DNA of 64,000 nt from Paracidovorax cattleyae. GTDB lineage: Bacteria > Pseudomonadota > Gammaproteobacteria > Burkholderiales > Burkholderiaceae_C. The stretch spans positions 103,571 to 167,570 of the forward strand of contig NZ_FNJL01000013.1 of NCBI RefSeq assembly GCF_900104515.1. The letters are read 5' to 3'. The notes beneath the pieces are model-generated. The model searched no databases, was not told the origin of the DNA, and saw only the letters and a program-made list of their open reading frames with translations. Each line of letters starts with the position of its first letter. Positions within the stretch are counted from its first letter, which is position 1. A program made the translations under genes and the position numbers. This document shows, piece after piece, positions 47,184 through 55,728 of this stretch.

Positions 47184-49115
47184 TCAGCGCCGGGCGGCCA
47201 GGCGCTCCACCACGCCGACCAGGCGGTCGATCTCCTCGAAGGTGTTGTAGAACGCCAGCGAGGGCCGCACGGTGGCCTCCACGCCGAAGCGGCGCAGGAT
47301 GGGCTGCGCGCAATGGTGGCCCGTGCGCACAGCGATGCCTTCCCGGTTGAGCGCATCGCCCACCTCGGCGGTCGTGTGCCCCGCCAGCACGAACGACATC
47401 ACACTCGCCTTGTCGGCGGCGGTGCCGATGAGGCGCACGCCGCGCACGCCGCCCAGCGCGCGCATGCCGTACTCCAGCAGCTCGTGCTCGTAGCGCGCGA
47501 TCGCCTCGATGCCGATGCGCCCGACGTAGTCGATGGCCGCGCCCAGGCCCACGGCGTCCGCGATGTTGCCGGTGCCCGCCTCGAAGGTGTTGGGCAGGGG
47601 CTGGTAGACCGTCTTCTCGAAGGTGACGTCGGCGATCATGTTGCCCCCGCCCTGCCAGGGCGGCATCTCCTCCAGCACCTCCCGCCGGCCCCACAGCGCT
47701 CCGATGCCGGTGGGGCCGAAGACCTTGTGGCCGGAGAAGACGAAGAAGTCTGCGCCGATGTCCTGCACGTCCACGCGCATGTGCGAGACGGACTGCGCGC
47801 CGTCCACCAGCGCGCGGGCGCCCGCGCGGTGGGCCATCTCCACGATCTGCCTGACGGGCACCACGGTGCCGAGCGCGTTGGACACCTGCGTGACCGCGAC
47901 GATCTTCGTGCGGCTGTTCAGCAGCTTCTGATACTCGTCCAGGCGGACCTGGCCGCTGTCGTCCACGGGGATCACGCGCAGTTTCGCGCCCTTGTCGGCC
48001 GCGAGCTGCTGCCATGGAACGATGTTGGCATGGTGTTCGAGGTGGCTGACGATGATCTCGTCGCCCTCGCCCACGTGCCGTTCGCCCCAGCTCTTGGCCA
48101 CGAGGTTGATGGCCTCGGTGGTGCCACGCACGAAGATGACCTCGTTCACGTCCGGCGCATTCAGGAAGCGCCGCACGCGTTCGCGCGCACCTTCGTAGGC
48201 GTCCGTGGCGCGGGCGGCCAGCTCATGCGCGGCGCGGTGGATGTTGGAATTCTCGTGCTCGTAGAAGTGGCTGATGCGCTCGATCACCGCGCGCGGCTTG
48301 TGCGTGGTGGCGGCGTTGTCCAGCCAGGCCAGCGGGCGGCCGTTCACGCGCTCGGAAAGGATCGGAAAATCGCGCCGCACCGCATGCACGTCGAAGCCAC
48401 CGCCGCCGGTGGAGGCCCCGGGCACGGCCGGCGCTGCGTGCCGGGACGGATGCGCCGGCGTCACGTAGCCGTCGGGGAGCGTGACCGCATCCACGAAGTA
48501 GAAGCGCGGCTCGGACGAGGGCACCGCTTCCCGGGCAGCGGATGCCGGGGCAGCTTGCGGAACGTCGGGTACGGCGAACGGAAGGCGGGACAGCGCGTCC
48601 AGCCCCTGCCCGGAGGCGCCGGCGGAGCCCGGGTGGGTGAAATCGCTGAAGTAGTACGGCGATGCCGCCGCGGACCTCGCGGCGGGCTCGCCCACCGGTG
48701 CGACACCGGTCAGCGCGCTGCCGGCGCGCGGCTCATAGGCGGGAACGGCGGCGAACGCATGGTCCGGCACCCCGTTGCCCGCCTGGGCATGGGGCACCAG
48801 GGCCGGCGCGCGGTGGGCCAGCGACGCCAGCGGCGTCGGCGAAGCCGGCAGCAGGTTGCCGCCGGGCACCAGTCCCTGCGGCAGGAAGGTTCCGGGCACG
48901 CCCGGCGCCAGCCCGGCGGGGCTGGCCAGGGGAGAGCCCGCGGGTGCCACGTTCACCGGCGCCTGCACGCCCGGCACCGCGGCCGGTGGCTCCTGCCCGG
49001 GCAGCGCGCTGAAAAGCGCGTTGGCCATGCGGGCCAGCTGCGCGGCGTCCAACGGCGGCGGCGCCCCGTCGGCCACGCCGGGCAGGAGGGAAGTCGAAGG
49101 GGAAGGGATCGCCAT
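47184..49115 (-). CDS. Encapsulin-cargo cysteine desulfurase (SufS type) with long N-terminal loading domain
   Basis: 643 residues. The catalytic domain starts near 241 and is a type II (SufS/CsdA-like) desulfurase: PLP aspartate D438, PLP lysine K464 in SGHKVFGP, catalytic Cys602 in RTGHHCAQPILRR. It removes sulfur from cysteine to give alanine and a persulfide. SufS is normally about 400 residues, so the extra 240 residues are the notable part: Ala/Pro/Gly/Ser-rich and probably disordered, with three islands of more complex sequence (about 22-41 LARMANALF-containing, 152-159 SPYYFSDF, 202-218 FYFVDAV-containing). This is how family 2A encapsulin cargo is built. GGAGG precedes the ATG; the encapsulin shell gene is 17 bases upstream. 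Confidence 0.93.
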   Translation of the reverse strand: MAIPSPSTSLLPGVADGAPPPLDAAQLARMANALFSALPGQEPPAAVPGVQAPVNVAPAGSPLASPAGLAPGVPGTFLPQGLVPGGNLLPASPTPLASLAHRAPALVPHAQAGNGVPDHAFAAVPAYEPRAGSALTGVAPVGEPAARSAAASPYYFSDFTHPGSAGASGQGLDALSRLPFAVPDVPQAAPASAAREAVPSSEPRFYFVDAVTLPDGYVTPAHPSRHAAPAVPGASTGGGGFDVHAVRRDFPILSERVNGRPLAWLDNAATTHKPRAVIERISHFYEHENSNIHRAAHELAARATDAYEGARERVRRFLNAPDVNEVIFVRGTTEAINLVAKSWGERHVGEGDEIIVSHLEHHANIVPWQQLAADKGAKLRVIPVDDSGQVRLDEYQKLLNSRTKIVAVTQVSNALGTVVPVRQIVEMAHRAGARALVDGAQSVSHMRVDVQDIGADFFVFSGHKVFGPTGIGALWGRREVLEEMPPWQGGGNMIADVTFEKTVYQPLPNTFEAGTGNIADAVGLGAAIDYVGRIGIEAIARYEHELLEYGMRALGGVRGVRLIGTAADKASVMSFVLAGHTTAEVGDALNREGIAVRTGHHCAQPILRRFGVEATVRPSLAFYNTFEEIDRLVGVVERLAARR

Positions 49116-49132
49116 CGGTGCGCCTCCGCCGC

Positions 49133-50065
49133 TCACTTGTAGGTGTCCGGATAGTCGTGGTAGCGGTTCACCTCCACGTCGTCGAGCACGGCCAGTGCGT
49201 CGGGCGTGAGCACCGCGAGCGAGCAGTAGAGCGAGATCAGGTAGGAGGCGATCGCGTGGTTGTTGATGCCCATGAAGCGCACCGAGAGCCCGGGGCTCTG
49301 CTCGCCGGGCAGGCCCGGCTGGAACAGGCCGACCACGCCCTGGCGGCGTTCGCCCACACGCAGCAGCAGGATCTTGCTCTTGCCGTCCGCAACGGGCACC
49401 TTGTCCGACGGGATCAGCGGGATGCCGCGCCAGGTGATGAACTGCGAGCCGAACAGGCTCACCGTGGGCGGCGGCGTGCCGCGGCGCGTGGCCTCGCGGC
49501 CGAAGGCGGCGATGGCGAGCGGATGGGTCAGGAAGAAGGCAGGCTCTTTCCAGACCTTGGTGAGCAGCTCGTCGAGGTCGTCCGGCGTCGGCGCACCCGT
49601 GAGCGGGAAGATGCGCTGCTCTTCCGCCACCTGGGCCAGCAGGCCGTAGTCCGGGTTGTTGATCAGCTCGCTTTCCTGGTTCTCCTTGATGGTTTCGATC
49701 GTCAGGCGAAGCTGTTCCTTCACCTGGTCGTGCGGGCTGCTGTAGAGATCCGAGATGCGCGTGTGCACGTCGAGCACGGTGGAGACCGCGTTCAGGAAGA
49801 ACTCGCGCGGATGCTCCTCGTAATCGACGAAGGTGCGGGGAAGCTGGTTCTCCTCCTCCTTCGCGGTGCACGTCACCTTGATGGATTCAGGGTTGCGGAC
49901 GCGGTTGAGGCGGTAGATGCCTGCCTCGACCGGCACCCACTGCAGCAGGTGGGTGAGCCAGCGCGGGCTGATGGTGGAAAGCTGCGGCGCGGTCTTGGTG
50001 GCGTTGGCCAGTTGCCGTGCTGCGTTGTCGCCGAGTGCGGTGGTGCCGCCCAGTGTTGCCGACAT
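49133..50065 (-). CDS. srpI: Family 2A encapsulin nanocompartment shell protein (SrpI-like)
   Basis: 310 residues with the HK97-like encapsulin sequence of the SrpI group: LSTISPRWLTHLLQWVPVEAG near residue 31, the PRTFVDYEEHPREFFLNAVS segment (about 76-95), and the late VNRYHDYPDTYK tail. There is no inserted cyclic-nucleotide-binding domain, so it is family 2A rather than 2B. Sixty subunits would assemble a roughly 25-nm shell around the cysteine desulfurase encoded just downstream. Same-strand neighbours are an XRE regulator, a serine acetyltransferase and a rhodanese. No phage genes are near, so it is not a prophage capsid. Confidence 0.94.
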   Translation of the reverse strand: MSATLGGTTALGDNAARQLANATKTAPQLSTISPRWLTHLLQWVPVEAGIYRLNRVRNPESIKVTCTAKEEENQLPRTFVDYEEHPREFFLNAVSTVLDVHTRISDLYSSPHDQVKEQLRLTIETIKENQESELINNPDYGLLAQVAEEQRIFPLTGAPTPDDLDELLTKVWKEPAFFLTHPLAIAAFGREATRRGTPPPTVSLFGSQFITWRGIPLIPSDKVPVADGKSKILLLRVGERRQGVVGLFQPGLPGEQSPGLSVRFMGINNHAIASYLISLYCSLAVLTPDALAVLDDVEVNRYHDYPDTYK

Positions 50066-50151
50066 GTCTGAGACTCCCGTGGTTCGTGCCAGTGATGGAA
50101 AACCCCTGGAGTGTCCCGGCCGGCACTGTCGGGCTCAACAGGCTATAGCCG

Positions 50152-50406
50152 TCAATCGGCCTCGTGCCCGGGCCGTGCGCTGGCGACCGCCTCGCCCCGC
50201 AGAATCAGCGTGGAGGCCGGCACGGCCAGCGATTGCGCGAGCTTGGAGACGGTGGCCAGCGACGCGACGACCGTGCCCCGCTCTATCTCGCCCACATAGG
50301 ACCGGTCCAGGTCGGAGCGCTCGGCGAGCCGCTCCTGCGACCAGCCCAGCGACATGCGCGTCTGCCGTACCGCGATGCCGAAGCTCCTGACGAAATGCCC
50401 GGTCAT
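50152..50406 (-). CDS. Small XRE-type helix-turn-helix regulator in the encapsulin operon
   Basis: 84 residues: an HTH_3 domain (about 8-63) with LGWSQERLAERSDLDRSYVGEIERG and little else. The ATG at 50406 overlaps the serine acetyltransferase stop (ATGA), so it is coupled to that gene. Encapsulin follows after 86 bases. A natural guess is control of the operon by sulfur or thiol status, but it has no visible sensor domain or cysteine; evidence is only position. Confidence 0.82.
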   Translation of the reverse strand: MTGHFVRSFGIAVRQTRMSLGWSQERLAERSDLDRSYVGEIERGTVVASLATVSKLAQSLAVPASTLILRGEAVASARPGHEAD

Positions 50407-51341
50407 GCGTCCCCCCTGCCCGCCGGCTCGTGCGCGGAAGCGCTCTCGCGGGCGCTCGCCTGGGTGATGTGCGCACCGGCCGGCACATCGCGGGTGACCC
50501 ACACATTGCCGCCGATCACCGCGCCGCGCCCGAGCGTCACGCGGCCGAGGATGGTGGCACCGGCATAGATGACCACGTCGTCCTCCACCACCGGATGGCG
50601 CGCCAGCCCCTTGCGCGGCCGCCCTTCGGCGTCGGTGGGAAACCGCTTGGCGCCGAGCGTCACGGCCTGGTAGAGGCGAACGCGCTCGCCGATGACGGCG
50701 GTTTCGCCGATCACCACCCCGGTGCCGTGGTCGATGAAGAATCCCGCGCCGATGCGCGCGCCGGGATGGATGTCGATGCCCGTCTGCGCGTGCGCCAGTT
50801 CGGACACCATGCGCGCCAGCAGCGGCAGGCCCAGGCCGTAGAGCCCGTGCGCCAGCCGGTGGTGGATCATGGCCAGCACGCCGGGATAGCAGAGCAGGAC
50901 CTCGTCCACGCTGCGCGCAGCGGGGTCGCCGTGGTAGGCGGCGAGCACGTCCGAATCCAGCAGGCGCCGGATGCCGGGCAGCGATTCGGCGAAAGCGCGC
51001 GCGGCATGCAGCGCCGCCGGTTCCATGCCCTCCTCCACGGGCCTGGCGCCGGCATGCCGGGCACCGTGGCGCAGTTCGAGGACCACCTGCCCGTGCAGCG
51101 CCTGCAGGGCCGCGTCGAGCTCATGGGCGACGAAGATGTCTTCGCTTTCCGGACGCAGGTCGTGCGGGCCCAGCCGCAGGGGGAAGAGCGCGCCCTTCAG
51201 TTGCTCCACGATGCGCGCCACCGCATCGCGTGAAGGGAACTCGCGGCTGGCGGGTTCCTGTTCACGGTTCTGCGCTTCGCGCCATTCGCTGCGGGCAGAG
51301 TGCAGCTGCCGGGCGATGCCGGCGATGTCGAAAGTGGCCAT
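50403..51341 (-). CDS. epsC: Serine O-acetyltransferase (EpsC/CysE-like)
   Basis: 312 residues. N-terminal helical region (1-180) of the bacterial EpsC subgroup, then a left-handed beta-helix of hexapeptide repeats (DIHPGARIGAGFFIDHGTGVVIG onward), with catalytic His/Asp positions in IDHGTG. Makes O-acetylserine from serine and acetyl-CoA, the carbon acceptor for cysteine synthesis. Known family 2A encapsulin loci often contain this gene. Start at 51341, 24 bases after the rhodanese stop. Confidence 0.92.
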   Translation of the reverse strand: MATFDIAGIARQLHSARSEWREAQNREQEPASREFPSRDAVARIVEQLKGALFPLRLGPHDLRPESEDIFVAHELDAALQALHGQVVLELRHGARHAGARPVEEGMEPAALHAARAFAESLPGIRRLLDSDVLAAYHGDPAARSVDEVLLCYPGVLAMIHHRLAHGLYGLGLPLLARMVSELAHAQTGIDIHPGARIGAGFFIDHGTGVVIGETAVIGERVRLYQAVTLGAKRFPTDAEGRPRKGLARHPVVEDDVVIYAGATILGRVTLGRGAVIGGNVWVTRDVPAGAHITQASARESASAHEPAGRGDA

Positions 51342-51365
51342 GGGCAGTCTCCGGAGCGTGCCGCG

Positions 51366-51848
51366 TCAGTCCTGCACCCAGGGCAGGCCATGGAAGCGCC
51401 AGCCATCGCTGCCGCCGCGGTGCTCCAGCGCGTCCAGTTCGCCCTCGAAGCCTTCGAGCACATTGAACACCGTGCCGAACCCGGCCTGCGCCGCGGCCTG
51501 CGCCGCCAGGGCCGAGCGCTTGCCGCTGCGGCACAGCAGCAGCGCCACGGCGTTGCGCCCGCCGTAGGGCGCCAGCCGGGCCTCGAGTTCGCGCACGAAG
51601 CGCGGATTGCGCGTAAGGGCCGTTCCGGTGGCCCAGGGAACATGCAGCGAACCGGGCACATGGCCGACGAATTTGCGCTCTTCGGCGGAACGCACGTCCA
51701 CCAGCACTGCAAGGCCCTGCTGGTGCAGCCGCCAGGCCACCGGCGGAGCGACCCCGCCCGCGTGCGGCAGCCCCGTGGCCTGCGCGTGTTCGCGCGCGTC
51801 CTCGAGTTCGGGCGGCAGTACGGCATCGACAAGGGCGGCGGATGACAT
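51366..51848 (-). CDS. Rhodanese-domain sulfurtransferase
   Basis: 160 residues, single rhodanese domain with catalytic Cys106 in the CRSGKRS loop and the conserved DVRSAEE near 51-57. Forms a cysteine persulfide for sulfur transfer. No signal peptide. First gene of the encapsulin operon; AGGAGAA precedes the ATG at 51848. It is a likely acceptor for sulfur released by the desulfurase. Confidence 0.92.
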   Translation of the reverse strand: MSSAALVDAVLPPELEDAREHAQATGLPHAGGVAPPVAWRLHQQGLAVLVDVRSAEERKFVGHVPGSLHVPWATGTALTRNPRFVRELEARLAPYGGRNAVALLLCRSGKRSALAAQAAAQAGFGTVFNVLEGFEGELDALEHRGGSDGWRFHGLPWVQD

Positions 51849-51891
51849 TGGATTCTCCTGTAATTGGGGGTGTGGAACGCCAGCTTTCAAA

Positions 51892-51905
51892 GGGCGCGAA
51901 CGCCC
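51892..51905 (-). other. TTCG tetraloop hairpin in the encapsulin-operon leader
   Basis: On the minus strand GGGCG-TTCG-CGCCC forms a compact 5-bp hairpin in the leader, 44-57 bases upstream of the rhodanese ATG. TTCG loops are highly stable in RNA. It may affect leader stability; it has no T run and is not a terminator. Confidence 0.4.
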
Positions 51906-51945
51906 GCTGTCGTGCCACTGTATGGTCCGCGCATCGGAACCCAAA

Positions 51946-51973
51946 ATAATAAAAAATTAAAACTTCACAACAA
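51946..51973 (-). promoter_or_regulatory. Candidate sigma70 promoter of the encapsulin operon
   Basis: On the minus strand TTGTTG (51968-51973) and TATTAT (51946-51951) are separated by 16 bases in an AT-rich stretch that stands out from the GC-rich surroundings. They lie about 100 bases upstream of the rhodanese ATG. Confidence 0.5.
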
Positions 51974-52027
51974 AATCATCCATCAAAGCACCGGCAGGAA
52001 CCGCCTCAAGCCGGCATCCGCCATGCG

Positions 52028-52066
52028 AAAAAGCCGCATGCGCCCCACGAGGCTGCATGCGGCTTT
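52028..52066 (-). terminator. Rho-independent terminator downstream of metQ
   Basis: AAAGCCGCATGC (52030-52041) pairs with GCATGCGGCTTT (52055-52066), a 12-bp stem. The minus strand ends in a T run (A at 52028-52032). It separates metQ transcription from the encapsulin operon. Confidence 0.9.
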
Positions 52067-52119
52067 CCCGGCATGGCGCGCCCGTAACGGGCCGCCATCG
52101 CCGCACGCCAGGGCCCTGC

Positions 52120-52917
<798 letters not shown>

Positions 52918-53102
52918 GGAAGTGACTTTCCATTCGAAATGTATGAAGGCGGATCGTATCTGCACGGCTCCATTCCGCCAAAGAACAGGTTGTCATTTCT
53001 TCATGCCGGAAGCCCGCCGGCCGCGTTCAAAAATCCACCCGGGGAACACCCTGATCCGGTTGCGGTGGCGCTGTCAGCTTCCACAAAGCCTGGCTTCCTC
53101 AC

Positions 53103-53640
53103 ATGCGTGCATGGATGCCCCCGCCATCTGCTCCGCCACGCTCTGCGCGAATCCGGTGGAACGCACGCGCCGGCGGCACGGTGGTGAGCGACGTGCGCAG
53201 GCGGTGCGATGCGATGGAATGCACCTGGCTCCATCTGGACAGCGCGCCCGCGCCGGGCCGGGACGGGTTGCCGGCACGCACCGGCGTGCAGGACCCGCAC
53301 GTCACCGACCTGCTGCGGCGACTACAGGCAGACGCACTGGCGGGCATGCCGCTGGGAACTGCCTGTGTGCAGCCCTCGCGCTCACGCCGGCGAGCGATCT
53401 GCGCGGACGCTGCGGGAACGGCGCCGGCCACGAACGTCAGGCAGCGCCCGCCAGCGGCCCGCGGCTGCTCGGGCAGGGGGAGCGCCTGCGGCTCTACATC
53501 GGCCAGCACATCGGGCAGCCCATTTCCGTGGCCGAGATGGCCTGCACGGCCGGCTACAGCACGCACCATTTCGCCCGGCTGTTTCGGCAAACTTTCCAGA
53601 AGTCGCCGTCTGGGACCCACGCCGGGCGAATTCCGCGCGG
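53103..53640 (+). pseudogene. Broken AraC-family regulator inserted between metI and metQ
   Basis: A plus-strand frame from about 53145 reads an AraC-type N-terminal region (GGTVVSDVRRRCDAM, VTDLLRRLQADALAGMPLG). Near 53370 it jumps to another frame that contains the HTH: LRLYIGQHIGQPISVAEMAC, TAGYSTHHFARLFRQTF. After QKSP the second half of the recognition domain is replaced by unrelated sequence. Frameshift plus loss of the C-terminus make it non-functional. It lies antisense within what would otherwise be a continuous met operon. Confidence 0.8.
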
Positions 53641-53710
53641 GGCGGGCGTGCAACGCACGCGCCGCCCCACTGGCTGGCGACGCACGGAGCCGGCGTCGGC
53701 CCCGCTTCCG

Positions 53711-54376
53711 TCAGCGGTGGCTCAGCCGGCGCACCGCCCAGTCGCCCAGGCTCTGCACGGCCTGCACGAAGAAGATCAGCACGACCACCACGGCCAGCAT
53801 GATGTCCGGCAGGAACCGCTGGTAGCCGTAGCGGATGCCCAGGTCGCCCAGCCCGCCGCCGCCGATGGCCCCCGCCATGGCCGAGTAGCCGGTCAGGCTG
53901 ACGAAGGTGATGGTGAGACCCGCCACGATGCCGGGCAGCGCCTCGGGCAGCAGCACCTTCCAGACGATCTGGGAGGTGGTCGCGCCCATGGCCTGGGCGG
54001 CCTCGATCAGGCCCGGGTCCACCTCGCGCAGCGAGGCCTCGACCAGCCGGGCGACGAAGGGCGCCGCAGCGATGGTGAGCGGCACCACGGCCGCCGCGGT
54101 GCCGATGGACGACCCGGTGATCAGCCGCGTGAACGGAATGATGGCCACCAGCAGGATGATGAAGGGCGTGGATCGCACGGCGTTCACGATCCAGCCCACG
54201 GTCTTGTTGACGGGGCCGTTCTCCAGCACCCCGCCGCGGTCGGTCAGGCGCAGGAATACGCCCAGGGGAATGCCGATCAGCGCCCCGACCACGCCCGAGA
54301 TGCCCACCATGACGAGCGTCTCCCACAGCGAGGTGGCGAACAGCTCCAGCATCATTTCCGTAAAGTTCTCGAACAT
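53711..54376 (-). CDS. metI: Methionine ABC transporter permease
   Basis: 221 residues, five or six transmembrane helices with the EAA loop LIEAAQAMGATTSQIVWKVLLPEALP. Starts 4 bases after metN stop, tightly coupled. Pairs with MetN and MetQ for import of methionine and related compounds. Confidence 0.95.
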   Translation of the reverse strand: MFENFTEMMLELFATSLWETLVMVGISGVVGALIGIPLGVFLRLTDRGGVLENGPVNKTVGWIVNAVRSTPFIILLVAIIPFTRLITGSSIGTAAAVVPLTIAAAPFVARLVEASLREVDPGLIEAAQAMGATTSQIVWKVLLPEALPGIVAGLTITFVSLTGYSAMAGAIGGGGLGDLGIRYGYQRFLPDIMLAVVVVLIFFVQAVQSLGDWAVRRLSHR

Positions 54377-54380
54377 CGCC

Positions 54381-55433
54381 TCAGCCTCCCGCTTGGACTT
54401 TCACTTCGTCCACCACCACGCCCCGGGCGCGCAGCTGCGCCACCGCCGCCGCCAGGCGGGGCGGCTCGCCGCTCGCATATACCGCGAGGGAGCCGAAGGT
54501 CTGGCGCTGGATCTCGTCGATCTGGCCGTGCAGGATGGACAGGTCCAGGCGGTGCTCCCGGATCAGCCCGGAGAGGATCGGCTGGTAGGCCCGCTCGCCC
54601 GAATACGACAGGCGCAGCAGCTCGCCCGTCTCGCCCTCGGGCAGTTGCGCGGCCAGGTGGCGCACGTGGTCGAGCACGCTGGCGGGCAGCTCCTGCGGGA
54701 CGATCTCGTCGATCAGGCTCTTGGTGATGGGCTCACGGGGCCGGGTGAACACATCGAGCACCGGGCCGATTTCCGCGATGCGGCCGGCATCGATCACGGC
54801 CACGCGGTCGGCGATCTGCTTGACGACCTGCATCTGGTGGGTGATGAGCACCACCGTCAGGCCGAGCTCTTCGTTCACCTGGCGCAGCAGGGCCAGGATG
54901 GAGCGCGTGGTTTCCGGATCCAGCGCCGAGGTGGCCTCGTCCGAGAGCAGCACCTTCGGCCGGCTGGCCAGCGCCCGGGCGATGCCCACGCGCTGCTTCT
55001 GCCCGCCGCTGATCTGCGCCGGGTAGCGGTCGGCGAGGTGCGACAGGCCCACCAGTTCGAGCAGCGGGTTCACGCGCTCGCGGATGGCCGCCTTGTCCAT
55101 GCCGGCCAGTTCCAGGGGCAGCACGGCATTGCCGAACACCGTGCGCGAGGACAGCAGGTTGAAATGCTGGAACACCATGCCGATGTCCCGGCGCGCGGCG
55201 CGCAGTTCGGCGTCGCCGAGCTGCGTGAGGTCGCGGCCCGCCACGATCACCTCGCCGGCCGTGGGGCGGTTGAGCAGGTTGATGACGCGCACCAGCGAGC
55301 TCTTGCCCGCGCCGCTGCGCCCGATGATGCCGAACACTTCGCCCGGCTGGATGTGCAGGTCGATACCCCGCAAGGCTTCCACGGGCCCGCTCGGCCCCTG
55401 GTAAATCTGGGTGATGCCCCGTAAGTCGATCAT
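54381..55433 (-). CDS. metN: Methionine ABC transporter ATP-binding protein
   Basis: 350 residues. Walker [10 protein letters not shown] near 38-46, signature [14 protein letters not shown], Walker [14 protein letters not shown], and a C-terminal NIL/C2 domain (about 270-345) that binds methionine and inhibits transport. Start ATG at 55433. The open frame upstream (55434 onward) has no family residues. Confidence 0.95.
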   Translation of the reverse strand: MIDLRGITQIYQGPSGPVEALRGIDLHIQPGEVFGIIGRSGAGKSSLVRVINLLNRPTAGEVIVAGRDLTQLGDAELRAARRDIGMVFQHFNLLSSRTVFGNAVLPLELAGMDKAAIRERVNPLLELVGLSHLADRYPAQISGGQKQRVGIARALASRPKVLLSDEATSALDPETTRSILALLRQVNEELGLTVVLITHQMQVVKQIADRVAVIDAGRIAEIGPVLDVFTRPREPITKSLIDEIVPQELPASVLDHVRHLAAQLPEGETGELLRLSYSGERAYQPILSGLIREHRLDLSILHGQIDEIQRQTFGSLAVYASGEPPRLAAAVAQLRARGVVVDEVKVQAGG

Positions 55434-55728
55434 GGCGATGCGATCCCTTGTTTTTCCGGCGGCAGGCAGCCCGGGGCTGTCGCGTGGGAGCAGGATCGGT
55501 TCTGGAGAAAAAGGAAACGGTGAAGAGAAAAAGGAGCACCGCGCCGTGGGCGGCACCACTGCGGTGCAGCGGGCGCGGAACCCGCGACTCTACGGCCTGT
55601 GCAGCGGAATGCCAAAGAACCAGAGGTTCGATGCAAGGACGCCGCGGTTATGAGGGAACGCATTGTGCAACACCCGGCCCGTCCCGCCGCCGCGGCGGGG
55701 TTTCGCGGGCGGGCGGCGGTGCACGCGC
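55434..55728. other. Intergenic region upstream of metN
   Basis: 295 bases containing the metN promoter and the end of the histidine-kinase gene. GAACC-AGA-GGTTC at 55617-55629 is a small inverted repeat. I could not recognise a SAM riboswitch or another RNA element. Confidence 0.4.

Noticed and set aside
47313..49142. Plus-strand open frame of about 600 codons over the desulfurase gene
   Set aside because: Antisense shadow of the cysteine desulfurase; composition is typical of antisense GC-rich DNA.
49133..50065. Encapsulin as a prophage capsid protein
   Set aside because: No portal, terminase, tail or integrase genes are nearby, and the neighbours are sulfur enzymes.
49133..50065. Encapsulin of family 2B
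   Set aside because: At 310 residues there is no inserted cyclic-nucleotide-binding domain, and the cargo is a cysteine desulfurase.
55434..55728. SAM-type riboswitch upstream of metN
   Set aside because: I could not find the conserved core of SAM-I or SAM-II; only small GC hairpins are visible.
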